The position numbers and the translations under genes are program-made. Of a DNA stretch of 64,000 nucleotides, positions 41,795-51,405 are shown one piece after another. Location of the stretch: positions 372,001 through 436,000 of the forward strand of contig CAWDLN010000006.1 of NCBI GenBank assembly GCA_963803115.1. Reading direction: 5' to 3'. The DNA comes from DATBGZ01 sp963803115 (GTDB taxonomy: Bacteria > Actinomycetota > Actinomycetes > Mycobacteriales > Micromonosporaceae). Every line of letters starts with the position of its first letter. The stretch's first letter is position 1. The notes under the pieces were generated by a model. The model did not search any database. It was not told where the DNA came from and saw nothing but the letters and a program-made list of their open reading frames with translations.

Positions 41795-42556
41795 ATGACA
41801 CGACGGATTCTCGCCATCGCCATCGCGATCGTGCTGGCCACGCTCGGCACCGCTGGCGGTCTGTACCTCGTCCTGAGCGCGGACAGCCGTGCGCAGAGCC
41901 GGATCACCAACCCGATCACGGTTGCGATCGCCGCCGTCCGCATCCCGGTCGGCACGAGCGGAGCAAAGATCCGCGCCGATGAGATGGTGCGGCTGGTGAA
42001 GATGCCGAAGGACTCGGTCCCGGACGACGCCATGCCCGAGATCAGCGTCGAGCAGGACAAGCTCGTGATCACATCAAACATCGAAGCCGGCCAGATTCTG
42101 CTACGAGCCAACTTTGGTGAGCAGAGCACGGTCACCAGCGGGCTGCCGCTGCCCGCGGGCAAGATGGCCGTGACGGTAGAGACCGGTGCACCGGAACAGG
42201 TGGCCGGCTACGTCCAGCGCGGCTCCCAGGTCGTCATCTTCATCACCTACGCCGTGGTCCAGCCCAACGGTACGAAGACGAATATCGAGCGGACCCGGGT
42301 GCTACTGCCGCGGGTGGAGGTGTTGGCCGTCGGCACATACCAACAAGCCCGAACGAGTACGAGTGCGAGTACGGCGACGCGAGCCGCCTCGCTGTTGGTG
42401 ACCCTGGCAGTCTCGCAGGAGGAAGCGGAACGGCTGATCGAAGGACGCAGCCATGGCACCCTGTATCTGGGTCTGCTGACCGACTCCGTGCAGGTTGCAC
42501 CGGGGTCCGGCGTGGACAACACCGACGGCGGCGGGGGCAGCCCCCTCTTTCCGTAA
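41795..42556 (+). CDS. cpaB: Flp pilus assembly protein CpaB/RcpC
   Basis: 253 residues. One N-terminal helix, then an SAF domain (VAIAAVRIPVGTSGAKIRAD; IEAGQILLRANF) and the RcpC-type C-terminal region (VPVGKMAV-like PAGKMAVTVE, VAGYVQRGSQVVIFIT). In Gram-negatives it works with the secretin; actinobacteria lack that, so it probably shapes the pilus path through the cell wall. Confidence 0.85.
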   Translation: MTRRILAIAIAIVLATLGTAGGLYLVLSADSRAQSRITNPITVAIAAVRIPVGTSGAKIRADEMVRLVKMPKDSVPDDAMPEISVEQDKLVITSNIEAGQILLRANFGEQSTVTSGLPLPAGKMAVTVETGAPEQVAGYVQRGSQVVIFITYAVVQPNGTKTNIERTRVLLPRVEVLAVGTYQQARTSTSASTATRAASLLVTLAVSQEEAERLIEGRSHGTLYLGLLTDSVQVAPGSGVDNTDGGGGSPLFP

Positions 42557-42587
42557 TCCCAGCGCGACGCAGTTGGAGAGAACTCCC

Positions 42588-43763
42588 ATGACGCTCCTGT
42601 TCGAGCCACATCGGCGCGACGCACAGCAATTCGCCGTGCTGCTCGGCAGCGATGTCCGCACGGCGATGTCCGCGGCCGACCTCGCCACGATGCTGCGCCA
42701 GAATCCGACCGAGATGCTGGCCGTTCTCGGACCCGGCGTCGATCTCGAGGACGCCCTGGCCGTGGCGGCCGAGTATCGCGTGTCGCGTCCCGCGATGGGT
42801 GTCGTTCTCTTGCGCGAGAGGCTCGACGTCGGTCTGCTCGGCGAGGCGATTCGGTCCGGCGTGCGTGAGGTCGTGGCGGCCAACGACCCGGCCGGCTTGC
42901 TCGCGGCCTGCGCTCGCTCGCTCGAGGTCTCCCGTCAAATGGGACCGGTGAACATCCGGCGCACCGGCGGCTCCGAGTTCGACGCCAGGGTGATCACCGT
43001 CTTCGCGGCCAAAGGTGGCTGCGGTAAGACCACCTTGGCGACGAACATAGCGGTGGCCCTGGCGGCCGGCGGGGCCCGGAGGGTCGGCCTGATCGACCTC
43101 GACCTTGCCTTCGGCGACGTCGCCATCATGCTGCAGCTGGTGCCGGAGCGGAGCATCGCCGAGGCGGTCGGTCTGGGTGACCAACTGGATGAGACCTCGG
43201 TACGGGCTCTGATCACCCCGTATGCGCCCGGCCTTGACACGCTCCTCGCACCGGCCGGACCCGCGGAGGCGGAGCGGGTCTCACAGGGCCTCGTGGCCGA
43301 CGTCCTTCGCATCGCGCGTGGCATGTTCGACTTCCTCGTCGTCGACACGCCCCCACAGTTCACCGATCACGTGCTGACGGCGCTGGACGCGTCGCACGTG
43401 CATGTGCTGCTCACGACGCCGGACATCCCGTCGCTGAAGAACCTGCGCATCACATTGGACACTTTCGATCTCCTCGATCTGCCGAAGGAGAGCCGCGTCG
43501 TGCTATTGAACCGGGCCGATGCGAAGGTCGGCCTCACGGCCGCCGACATCGAGCGCGTCATTCGGGTGCCCATCATGGCGCACGTGCCATCCAGCCGGGA
43601 CGTTCCCGTCTCCATCAATCGCGGGGTTCCGATCATGGTCGACAACCCGCAACACCCCGTGAGCAAGGCGATCCGAGACTTTTCGCTCGGCCGTCTTACC
43701 GGCCCGACCATCGGCGAACCGGCCTTCCGTGGGCTGCGCGCACTGCTGAATAAGGTCCGGTGA
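42588..43763 (+). CDS. cpaE: CpaE/TadZ-like MinD-family ATPase
   Basis: 391 residues from ATG 42588, GGAGAG 8 nt upstream. Receiver-like N-terminal domain without the phospho-Asp (1-125), then a MinD-type ATPase: deviant Walker A FAAKGGCGKTTLATN, LIDLDLAFGDVA, and VVDTPPQFTD. In Tad systems it places the secretion ATPase at the assembly site. Confidence 0.9.
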   Translation: MTLLFEPHRRDAQQFAVLLGSDVRTAMSAADLATMLRQNPTEMLAVLGPGVDLEDALAVAAEYRVSRPAMGVVLLRERLDVGLLGEAIRSGVREVVAANDPAGLLAACARSLEVSRQMGPVNIRRTGGSEFDARVITVFAAKGGCGKTTLATNIAVALAAGGARRVGLIDLDLAFGDVAIMLQLVPERSIAEAVGLGDQLDETSVRALITPYAPGLDTLLAPAGPAEAERVSQGLVADVLRIARGMFDFLVVDTPPQFTDHVLTALDASHVHVLLTTPDIPSLKNLRITLDTFDLLDLPKESRVVLLNRADAKVGLTAADIERVIRVPIMAHVPSSRDVPVSINRGVPIMVDNPQHPVSKAIRDFSLGRLTGPTIGEPAFRGLRALLNKVR

Positions 43764-43767
43764 CATC

Positions 43768-45231
43768 GTGAGTCTCGCCGAGCGGTTGTCCCAACGCCTG
43801 ACGGCAACACCGGCCGAACGGGCACGGCCTTCGGCGGCGGTGGTCGTGCGGTCATCGGGACCGCTGACCGACATCCGCCGCCGCGTGCAACGCGAGCTGC
43901 AGGAGATCCTCGGCCCGCAGCTCTACAGCGAGCGGTCGATGGATGTTCTCGAGCAGCGCGTCCGGGACACGCTGCAAGAAGTCCTCAACAACGACGAGGC
44001 CCATCTGAGTCCGAGCGATCGGAACCGGATCACCGCCGAAATCTGCGACGAGATCCTCGGGCACGGGCCGCTTGAGCCGCTGCTGCGCGATCCGGACGTC
44101 AGCGAAATCATGGTGAACGCTCCCGACAAGATCTACGTGGAGCGGTTCGGCCGGATCATGCCAGTGGACGCGGCGTTTCTCGACGAGGAACACCTTCGCC
44201 GAATCATCGACAAGATGGTGGCTCGCGTCGGCCGGCGGCTTGACGAGGGCAGCCCGATGGTCGACGCACGGCTGCCGGACGGAAGCCGGATCAACGGCGT
44301 ACTACCGCCGATCTCGATCGACGGAGCGGTGCTCACCATCCGCAAGTTCGCCGCCGATCCGTACACAATGGAGGATCTGATCTCCTTCGGCACCTTGACC
44401 AAACCGGTGGCCGATCTGCTCGCGGCGTGCGTGCGCGGACGGCTCGACATGCTCATCACCGGGGGCACCGGCACCGGCAAGACCACGACGCTCAACGTGC
44501 TCTCGCAGTTCCTGCCGGCCGAGGAGCGCATCGTCACCATCGAGGACGCGGCCGAGTTGCAGCTGCACCAGGAACACGTGCTCCGGTTGGAGTCCCGGCC
44601 CCCGAACATCGAGGGGCGAGGCGAGGTCAGCGTTCGCGACCTCGTGCGCAACTCACTGCGGATGCGGCCGGACCGCATCGTCATCGGCGAGGTGCGCGAT
44701 GGCGCCGCCCTGGACATGCTGCAGGCGATGAACACCGGCCACGACGGCTCGCTGACGACCGTGCACGCGAACTCGCCGCGTGACTCGCTCGCCCGCATCG
44801 AGACGATGGTGTTGATGGCCGGAATGGAGCTGCCGGTACGGGCGATCCGGGAGCAGACCGCGGCCGCGATCGACCTGATCATCCACCAGACGCGGCTCAA
44901 GGACGGCAGCCGGCGGATCACCCACATCACGGAGGTGACCGGCATGGAAAGCGAAGTGATCACACTCCAGGACATCTTCGTCTTCGACTTCCGTGCCGGC
45001 GTGGATGAGTACGGCCGCTACCGCGGTACCCTGCAGCCCACCGGGCTTCGACCGCAGTTCCTGGACCATCTGTCGGAGATGGGCGTGAACGTGCCCGCCG
45101 ATACGTTCCTGCCACATCGGGAACCCGCGCCGGCGCCCAAACCACCGACCGCCACGAGGTGGGATCCCCACGCCGCCGCCGCCCGGAACGGCGCGGGCGA
45201 TGAGGCCGACTCGGATCGGGCCCAAACGTGA
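43768..45231 (+). CDS. cpaF: Tad pilus secretion ATPase CpaF/TadA
   Basis: 487 residues. Hexameric motor that extrudes Flp pilins. Helical N-terminal domain, then GPLEPLLRDPDVSEIMVNAP, Walker A TGGTGTGKTTTLNVLSQ, Asp box TIEDAAELQL, Walker B RIVIGEVRDGAALDMLQAM, and His box GSLTTVHANSP. All are intact. GTG 43768 lies 4 bp after cpaE. It overlaps the tadB fusion by GTGA. Confidence 0.95.
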   Translation: MSLAERLSQRLTATPAERARPSAAVVVRSSGPLTDIRRRVQRELQEILGPQLYSERSMDVLEQRVRDTLQEVLNNDEAHLSPSDRNRITAEICDEILGHGPLEPLLRDPDVSEIMVNAPDKIYVERFGRIMPVDAAFLDEEHLRRIIDKMVARVGRRLDEGSPMVDARLPDGSRINGVLPPISIDGAVLTIRKFAADPYTMEDLISFGTLTKPVADLLAACVRGRLDMLITGGTGTGKTTTLNVLSQFLPAEERIVTIEDAAELQLHQEHVLRLESRPPNIEGRGEVSVRDLVRNSLRMRPDRIVIGEVRDGAALDMLQAMNTGHDGSLTTVHANSPRDSLARIETMVLMAGMELPVRAIREQTAAAIDLIIHQTRLKDGSRRITHITEVTGMESEVITLQDIFVFDFRAGVDEYGRYRGTLQPTGLRPQFLDHLSEMGVNVPADTFLPHREPAPAPKPPTATRWDPHAAAARNGAGDEADSDRAQT

Positions 45232-47156
45232 CCCGCCGTCGTTGGTCGCGAGCCGTGGCGGCGGTTGTGGTCGCATGCTGTGTCGTCCTGCTGCCGGCCC
45301 CGGCCCACGCGGCAGGCGCTACGCCGCGCCTGGTCGTCTCGCGGGTCGTTGTCGGGCCTGGAACCCTCCAGTTCCTCGTTACGCCGACGAACCTCCCGCC
45401 CGGGACCACAGTGGACGCCGCGGCGATCAAGGTTCGTGCGGGCCAGACCGAGTTGCAATCGACGTCGGCCCCGGCGACCGACCTCACCGGAGCGCCGACC
45501 CGGATCCTGTCGGTGGTCCTGGATGCCAACGGCTTCGCCGGCTCGGCGTACGTGAGCTCGGCCAAGGCCGCGGCAACATCGCTCGCCGGTGCTCTGCCGC
45601 CCGATGTCCAACTAGGACTGTTCGTGATTGCCGCCACGCCCGCGCAGGTGCTCGCTCCCACCGTGGACCGGGCGGCCTTCACTGCGGCCGTCGCGGGTGT
45701 TCGGTTCAGCGATGCGACCAACCCAGTGGACGGGGTCGAGGCGGCGCATCGTTCGTTGGGCGCGATGTCGTCGGCCACCGAGCGCCGGTTGCTGCTGATC
45801 TCCGACGGACGGCAGACTTTTGCCGGCACGCGCGCCGCCGAAGTCGGCGCCGCCTTGGCTGGTTCGGGGCTGGGCCTCGACGTGATTACGGTGGGGGCCT
45901 TCGGCAACGGACTGACTGGCCTGCGCACCCTCGCGCAGGCCGCCGGTGGTCGACTGCTGCCGGCGACCGACCAGGCCACGGCGACGGATCAGGTGCGAGA
46001 GTCTGGCCGAGCGTTCGCAGCCACCGTTTCGGTAACGGCGTCCGTGCCGGCGGCGCTGTCCGGACGATCGAGCATCGTCTCAGTTGAGGTTGCCGGCATC
46101 GCGCCGGCGACGACGAGCACGATCTTCGCGACCGTACCCGGGGCTGCCCCGGTCGTGGAGCCAGCGGGCCCGTCGTGGGCGCCGACCTGGCTGATCGTCG
46201 CTGCTGCGCTGTTCCTGTTCACCGCGTTGGTGGTGGTCGTCCTCGCCCTGGCCTGGCCTCGACCGGACAGCCACGACCGGATCAAGCAGATCGCCCACTT
46301 TGGACCGAGCCGGGCGCTCCCGCCGCCCAAGCCCGAGCCGGCCACGGTATCGACCGGGGGACGCATCGCCCGAACCGCATTGGCCGCCAGCGCGAGCGTC
46401 GTGCGCTCGGGCGGTTTGGAGGATCGGATCGCCCTGCGGCTGGAACGCGCTGGCATGAAGCTGAGACCCCACGAGTGGCTGCTCGTCCGTACCCTCGTCA
46501 CGGCCGGATCCGGCCTCCTCTTGGCGATCGTGAGCGGCTGGCTCGGCCTCCTGGTCGGGCTGGTGATCGGGTGGCTGGGCACGGTGATCTACCAGTCGGC
46601 GCGGATCGCCCGCCGGTCGCGTCAGTTCGCCGAGCAGCTACCCGACGGCCTGCAGCTCGTCATCGGCTCGTTGCGGTCGGGCTTCTCTTTGAACCAAGCG
46701 CTGGAGTCGCTGGTCCGTGAGGCTCCCGAACCCCTCGCGGCCGAGTTCGGTCGGGCCGTGGCCGAGCATCGCCTCGGCGCGGACCTCTCCGATGCGCTCG
46801 ACCGCCTGGCCCAGCGGACTCGGAGCGAGGACCTCGGCTGGGCGGTCATCGCGGTCCGGATCCAGCGTGAGGTCGGTGGCAACCTGGCCGAGGTTCTTCA
46901 GACCACTGTGGACACCATGCGGGAGCGTGCGCGCCTGCGCCGACACGTACGGTCGCTGTCGGCCGAGGGTCGGCTCTCGGCGTGGGTGCTGATCTGTGTA
47001 CCGCTCGTCGTGGGCGGCTTTATGGCCGTGTACCGGCGGTCCTACCTCATGCCGCTGTTCACGGATCCGCGCGGGCTCGTCATGCTGGTCGGCGGCTCAA
47101 TCCTGTTCGTCGTGGGCATCGTCTGGATGGCTCGAGTCATCAGGGTGGAGGCCTAA
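45228..47156 (+). CDS. tadB: VWA domain-TadB fusion, Tad platform protein
   Basis: 642 residues, about twice a usual TadB. Signal peptide (AVAAVVVACCVVLLPAPAHAA), then an extracytoplasmic von Willebrand A-like domain (about 85-265) with VVLDANGFAGSA in the MIDAS position (DxSxS is not kept) and LLLISDGRQTFAG. Helix at about 320-345, then the GspF/T2SSF domain typical of TadB (FAEQLPDGLQLVIGSLRSGF; GGNLAEVLQTTVDTMRERAR) and two C-terminal helices. The VWA part may bind envelope or pilus components outside while the rest serves as platform. Confidence 0.88.
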   Translation: MTRRRWSRAVAAVVVACCVVLLPAPAHAAGATPRLVVSRVVVGPGTLQFLVTPTNLPPGTTVDAAAIKVRAGQTELQSTSAPATDLTGAPTRILSVVLDANGFAGSAYVSSAKAAATSLAGALPPDVQLGLFVIAATPAQVLAPTVDRAAFTAAVAGVRFSDATNPVDGVEAAHRSLGAMSSATERRLLLISDGRQTFAGTRAAEVGAALAGSGLGLDVITVGAFGNGLTGLRTLAQAAGGRLLPATDQATATDQVRESGRAFAATVSVTASVPAALSGRSSIVSVEVAGIAPATTSTIFATVPGAAPVVEPAGPSWAPTWLIVAAALFLFTALVVVVLALAWPRPDSHDRIKQIAHFGPSRALPPPKPEPATVSTGGRIARTALAASASVVRSGGLEDRIALRLERAGMKLRPHEWLLVRTLVTAGSGLLLAIVSGWLGLLVGLVIGWLGTVIYQSARIARRSRQFAEQLPDGLQLVIGSLRSGFSLNQALESLVREAPEPLAAEFGRAVAEHRLGADLSDALDRLAQRTRSEDLGWAVIAVRIQREVGGNLAEVLQTTVDTMRERARLRRHVRSLSAEGRLSAWVLICVPLVVGGFMAVYRRSYLMPLFTDPRGLVMLVGGSILFVVGIVWMARVIRVEA

Positions 47157-48074
47157 GTGGACCTTTTGACCGTCGCTCTCGTCGTTGGCTCCGTGGTCGC
47201 CTTCTTCGTCGGTGTGGCCATTGTCGTGACCAACGTCGTGGTCGCCACCGTGGGCCGGGTGGGCGTCAGTCGCAACCTGCACACCATCGACTCCGTCTAC
47301 GGCGCCACCACAGCCGAGGACGGCGACCGGGGCTCCACGCCCTTCGGTAACCGGATCGCCCAGCTCGGCCGGGTGGCGACCCCAGGAGCGGCGCTCGCCG
47401 GCATCCGCCGCCGCTTGGACTACGCCGGCAATCCTCCACATTGGACAGTTGATCGGGTCTTCGAAATCAAGGGGCTCGGGCTGATCTCGGCCGGCGCGCT
47501 CGGCGTGTTACTCGGGTTCGCGATCGGTCGCCTACCCGGAGCGCTGATCGGCGGCCTACTGGGCGCGCTGTTGGGATTCTTCGTGCCCGACGTCGTTCTT
47601 TTCGACCTGTCGGCGAGGCGCCAGGAGAAGATTCGACACACGTTGCCCGACATCATGGACACGTTGACGGTATCGGTTGAGGCAGGTCTCGGCTTCGACG
47701 CGGCGCTGGCCCAGGTTACCCGGTACGGGCGCGGCCCCTTGGCCGGTGAGTTCGCCCGCGTACTGCAGGAGATGCAGATCGGCCGCTCCCGGGTCGACGC
47801 GCTTCGGGCGTTGGGTCAGCGCACGGACGTCACCGAGCTGCGCGCCTTCTGCGCGATCGTGGTGCAGGCGACCGAACTGGGAGTGCCGATCGCCAACGTG
47901 CTTCGCGAGCAGGCAAAGGAGATGCGGATCCGGCGCCGTCAGCACGCCGAAGAGCGGGCACAGAAGGTACCCGTCAAGATCCTCTTTCCGTTGATCTTCT
48001 GCCTCTTCCCGGCGGTATTCATCGTCGTCCTCGGCCCCGGAATGATCACCATTTTCGATCTCTTCAGCCGATGA
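47157..48074 (+). CDS. tadC: Tad platform protein TadC
   Basis: 305 residues, four membrane helices and a T2SSF domain: LPDIMDTLTVSVEAGLGFDA, REQAKEMRIRRRQHAEERAQ, then the final KVPVKILFPLIFCLFPAVF. It pairs with TadB to form the inner-membrane platform. It starts at the nucleotide after the tadB stop. Last gene of the pilus operon; a hairpin follows at 48098. Confidence 0.92.
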   Translation: MDLLTVALVVGSVVAFFVGVAIVVTNVVVATVGRVGVSRNLHTIDSVYGATTAEDGDRGSTPFGNRIAQLGRVATPGAALAGIRRRLDYAGNPPHWTVDRVFEIKGLGLISAGALGVLLGFAIGRLPGALIGGLLGALLGFFVPDVVLFDLSARRQEKIRHTLPDIMDTLTVSVEAGLGFDAALAQVTRYGRGPLAGEFARVLQEMQIGRSRVDALRALGQRTDVTELRAFCAIVVQATELGVPIANVLREQAKEMRIRRRQHAEERAQKVPVKILFPLIFCLFPAVFIVVLGPGMITIFDLFSR

Positions 48075-48097
48075 CCAGCGCCAGCGCTACAACGCGC

Positions 48098-48118
48098 TCG
48101 CGAGATTGACTCGCGAGA
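48098..48118 (+). terminator. Hairpin after the tad operon
   Basis: CTCGCGAG-ATTGA-CTCGCGAG: perfect 8-bp stem, 5-nt loop, 24 nt after the tadC stop. No T run. Placed where the pilus transcript should end. Confidence 0.55.
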
Positions 48119-48207
48119 CCTGAGCGGGTGGTCGGCCGTACCGGTGCGCCTGTCTTGCATCTGACAGTGCTGCGCGGCGACTGTCGGATTTGCAGCAGAC
48201 TTTCCTC

Positions 48208-49146
48208 GTGGCCACCGCGCTCCAGCCGATCCGGCGGATCGCCGCCTACGGCGTGTGTGCCGATCAGGACGGGCGGACGCTGCTGGTCCGGGCGTCACCC
48301 CAATCGAGCACACCGGGCGTGTGGTCGCTTCCGGGTGGAGCTGTCGACCACGGGGAGCCACCGATCGAGACCGTGGTGCGCGAGACCGCCGCCGAGACAG
48401 GGCTGTCGGTCTCGGTCGCGAGGCTTCTCGACGTACAGGCGGATCTTCGGGCGGTGACGGCGCGCGGAGTGGCGATCCACACCGACCGCCTCATTTATGA
48501 GGTCAGTCTCCGCGGCGGGTCGCTGCGCGACCGGATCGGCCAACCAACCGATCTCGCCCGGTTCGTGTGTGACGACGAGGCGGCGGCGCTGCCCCTGCGC
48601 CCGTTCACGGCGACGGCGCTTGGCCTGCCGGTGACCGGGAATGAGCGACCCGATGACCCAGGCGACCTGCCCTCGTTCCATGCCGTGCCGGGTCCGGACG
48701 GCTTGCACCGGGCGCAGCGGTTCGCCGCGTACGCGGTCGCCAACGACCCGCGCGGGCGATTGCTGCTGACCCGAATCTCGGACGGGTACCCCGGTGGGGG
48801 TCACTGGCACCTGCCGGGCGGCGGGACAGACTACGGCGAGCAGCCTGGTGCGGCGGTCATCCGGGAGATCGTGGAGGAGACCGGTCAACGGGGTCGCCTG
48901 CTCGCCCTGCTGGGTGTCGCGAGCCATCGGGATCCCGCGTCGCTCGGGCCGGAGGGATACCCGATCGACTGGCACGGGGTACGGGCGTTCTATCACGTGA
49001 TGGTCGATGCGCCCACCCGTCCGCGAGTGCTCGACGCGGGTGGCTCGACGGCGGACGCCCGGTGGTTCGGCCCGGCCGATCTCGTGAACCTGCCGGTGAC
49101 CGAGGTGACCAGCGAGGCCCTGGTCCAGAGCGGGCACCGGTCATAA
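48208..49146 (+). CDS. Double-Nudix hydrolase (N-domain box partly degenerate)
   Basis: 312 residues from GTG 48208 (a TTG at 48190 is also in frame). Two Nudix domains. First box GGAVDHGEPPIETVVRETAAETGL: REx2AE replaces REx2EE, losing one metal ligand. Second box GGGTDYGEQPGAAVIREIVEETGQ is complete. Both domains start with the same RIAAYGVC / RFAAYAVA strand, so they arose by duplication. The next gene has the same design. Substrate unknown, probably a nucleoside diphosphate derivative. Confidence 0.85.
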   Translation: MATALQPIRRIAAYGVCADQDGRTLLVRASPQSSTPGVWSLPGGAVDHGEPPIETVVRETAAETGLSVSVARLLDVQADLRAVTARGVAIHTDRLIYEVSLRGGSLRDRIGQPTDLARFVCDDEAAALPLRPFTATALGLPVTGNERPDDPGDLPSFHAVPGPDGLHRAQRFAAYAVANDPRGRLLLTRISDGYPGGGHWHLPGGGTDYGEQPGAAVIREIVEETGQRGRLLALLGVASHRDPASLGPEGYPIDWHGVRAFYHVMVDAPTRPRVLDAGGSTADARWFGPADLVNLPVTEVTSEALVQSGHRS

Positions 49147-49161
49147 GGACAGATCGACGTC

Positions 49162-50037
49162 ATGAGATATGAGCGGGGGATCGACGCGTGCGCGCTGTGC
49201 CGCGACGGATCGGGCCGCACTCTTCTGGTGCCGGCTGACGACGATCGATGGACTCTACCCGGTGGCGAGGTTCGACATGGCGAGCACCCGGCCCTGGCCG
49301 TCGTGCGACGCGTCGCGGACCAGATGGGCCAGACCGTGACCGTGACGCGCGCGCTCGAGGTCGTGACCGAGATTCACCGGTATGGTCGCGCTTGGTCGCA
49401 TCGCGACAAGATTGTTTTTGAGGTACGGGCTCAACCTCCGCTCTCCGAACCCGGTGCCGGTGGGATGTGGGCGGTGCCGGACGTACTCAGCGGCCTGCGG
49501 CTGACGGATGTGGCCGGCGTCGCTCTCGGGCGCACGGCACCGACCGCACAACCGCGACCCGGGCGACGCGTGTCCTGGGCCGCCGTCCCGGGGACCTCGG
49601 ACACCCGGCGGCAGCGCTTCGCCGCCTACGGTTGCGCTATCGACCCGGCTGGAAACATCCTGCTGACGCTGATCGCGAACGGCTACCCGGGAGCCGGGCG
49701 GTGGCACCTTCCCGGCGGCGGAACGGACTTCGGCGAGACGGCCGAGGCCGGCCTGCTGCGCGAGATCATGGAGGAGACGGGTCAGCACGGCGAGATCGGT
49801 CCGCTGGTGAGTGTGTCGCATCGACACCAACCGAGCATCCGCGGTCCGGAAAGGGTGGCCATGGATTGGCACGGCGTACGGGTGATCTATGACGTACGGG
49901 TTGCGGAGCCGTCCACGCCGACCGTCCTCGACGGCGGCGGCTCGACGGCGGCGGCGGCATGGTTCTCGGCCGAGCTCGCCCGGGAGCTGTCGCTGACCGA
50001 AGTTGCTTCGGAAATGGTGAGCCGCGCCGCGAGATGA
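49162..50037 (+). CDS. Double-Nudix protein with dead N-terminal domain
   Basis: 291 residues from ATG 49162. The N-terminal domain keeps the fold (LPGGEVRHGEHPALAVV), but its box ends RRVADQMGQ with all catalytic Glu lost. The C-terminal domain has GGGTDFGETAEAGLLREIME followed by ETGQ, a full Nudix box, and closely resembles the C-domain of the preceding protein (both have MDWHGVR or IDWHGVR). Tandem duplicate of the upstream gene. The dead domain may now bind ligand or mediate dimerisation. Confidence 0.85.
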   Translation: MRYERGIDACALCRDGSGRTLLVPADDDRWTLPGGEVRHGEHPALAVVRRVADQMGQTVTVTRALEVVTEIHRYGRAWSHRDKIVFEVRAQPPLSEPGAGGMWAVPDVLSGLRLTDVAGVALGRTAPTAQPRPGRRVSWAAVPGTSDTRRQRFAAYGCAIDPAGNILLTLIANGYPGAGRWHLPGGGTDFGETAEAGLLREIMEETGQHGEIGPLVSVSHRHQPSIRGPERVAMDWHGVRVIYDVRVAEPSTPTVLDGGGSTAAAAWFSAELARELSLTEVASEMVSRAAR

Positions 50038-50299
50038 CGTGTGCCCAGACACACAGAGTTCACGTTTGGGCGGTTGTCGGCCACAATGGATGCGCTCCTC
50101 GGTTACTCCGGGTAGCAAGAAGAGTGGGTGAGTATGACGCGGTGCCGTCCAGTTTCACCCAAAAAGTCCAGCGATTTGAACCATCGCCAACGGTGCAGCC
50201 GTGTGCGATCGTGTAGTCGCCACACCGGTCACCCGCTCGCCACCCGCGCGTCATCTGACGGCAAGGTCGGGTCCGGAACGTTCCTTCAGGAGGTTGAGC

Positions 50300-51358
50300 G
50301 TGGCGAGAGTCTGGCGTAGGCGCCGGAGTCTGGACACCCCCCGTCCCGCCGGGCGCCGCTGGGCCCGTCTGCGGCGCAGCGGATCACGCGCCACTCAGGT
50401 CATCGCGCGGGTCACCGGACGGCGCGAGCGCGGCATGCCGATCGTTGTGACCGGCCCCGACAGCGGCGAGCGTCGCGACCGGCGATGGTCACGTCGCGGC
50501 GGCGGGCACGAGCTGCTCGCCCCCGCCTCCGGCATGACCGCCGAACTGGCGGCCGAACTCGAGCAGTTGGCTCCCGTCAGTCCCGCCGTGGGGCCAACCC
50601 GCCTCCCGTCCCAGGGCCAGACCATCCCGCTGCTTCCGGGCGACCGTACCCGGGCCCGCCGGGTGAAGTTCGCAATCGCCAATGGCTGCACCGTCGGCAG
50701 CCTGCTGATGGGCATGATCGCCATTTTCCTGGCCATCTCGGGCGGCCCGACCAATCTTCAGCTGGCCGCGGTGGCGCTGCTCGCCTGCGTCGTCCTCGAC
50801 GGCTTCGACGGCGGTCTGGCCCGCAAGTTCAACGTGTCGAGCCCGTTCGGCGCCCAACTGGACTCGTTGGCCGACCTGAGTTCGTTCGGGGTGGCTACCG
50901 GAATCGTGGTCTTCCAATGGCTCGTGTCGTTGGGGGCGAGTCCGGTCGCGGCGGCTCCCGTGTGCGCCCTGATCGCCGTGTGCGCGGCTATCCGGCTGGC
51001 TCGGTTCAACGTTTCGCCGAAGGACGGCACGTATTTCTGCGGCGTGCCGACGACCATGGTCGCCGCCGTGCTGGCGCTGAACATCCTGGTTGGCCCGCAT
51101 GCGCTGCCGGCCAGCCTGCAGATCGCCTTCGTCGCCGTCTACGCGCTCGCGATGGTCAGCTCGTTCCCGTACGTGAAGCTGTCCCGAGTGCTCCGCCTGC
51201 CGCTGTGGGTGTGGGTGGTTCCGGCGATCTGCGCCATGATCAGCGTCCCCGGTACGTTCGTCGCGATCGTGGGTGGCTACCTGGCCAGCGGGCCACTGTT
51301 GTGGCTCTATCGCCGCGGCCGCGGTGCCCGACCGGCCAGCCGTGCCCTGGCCAACTGA
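50300..51358 (+). CDS. pssA: CDP-diacylglycerol--serine O-phosphatidyltransferase
   Basis: Makes phosphatidylserine. 352 residues from GTG 50300, which has AGGAGG 6 nt upstream; the frame is open further up but without support. A basic, disordered N-terminal extension of about 110 residues precedes the CDP-alcohol phosphotransferase core: DGFDGGLARKFNVSSPFGAQ then LDSLADLSSF, matching D-G-x2-A-R-x8-G-x3-D-x3-D. About seven helices. The decarboxylase for the next step is 1.3 kb downstream on the other strand. The 262 bp before the gene show nothing else recognisable. Confidence 0.93.
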   Translation: MARVWRRRRSLDTPRPAGRRWARLRRSGSRATQVIARVTGRRERGMPIVVTGPDSGERRDRRWSRRGGGHELLAPASGMTAELAAELEQLAPVSPAVGPTRLPSQGQTIPLLPGDRTRARRVKFAIANGCTVGSLLMGMIAIFLAISGGPTNLQLAAVALLACVVLDGFDGGLARKFNVSSPFGAQLDSLADLSSFGVATGIVVFQWLVSLGASPVAAAPVCALIAVCAAIRLARFNVSPKDGTYFCGVPTTMVAAVLALNILVGPHALPASLQIAFVAVYALAMVSSFPYVKLSRVLRLPLWVWVVPAICAMISVPGTFVAIVGGYLASGPLLWLYRRGRGARPASRALAN

Positions 51359-51405
51359 TCGTTCATCCGAGGGCTTGGTCTTCCGAACTGCTGGGCCAAC
51401 CGAGC

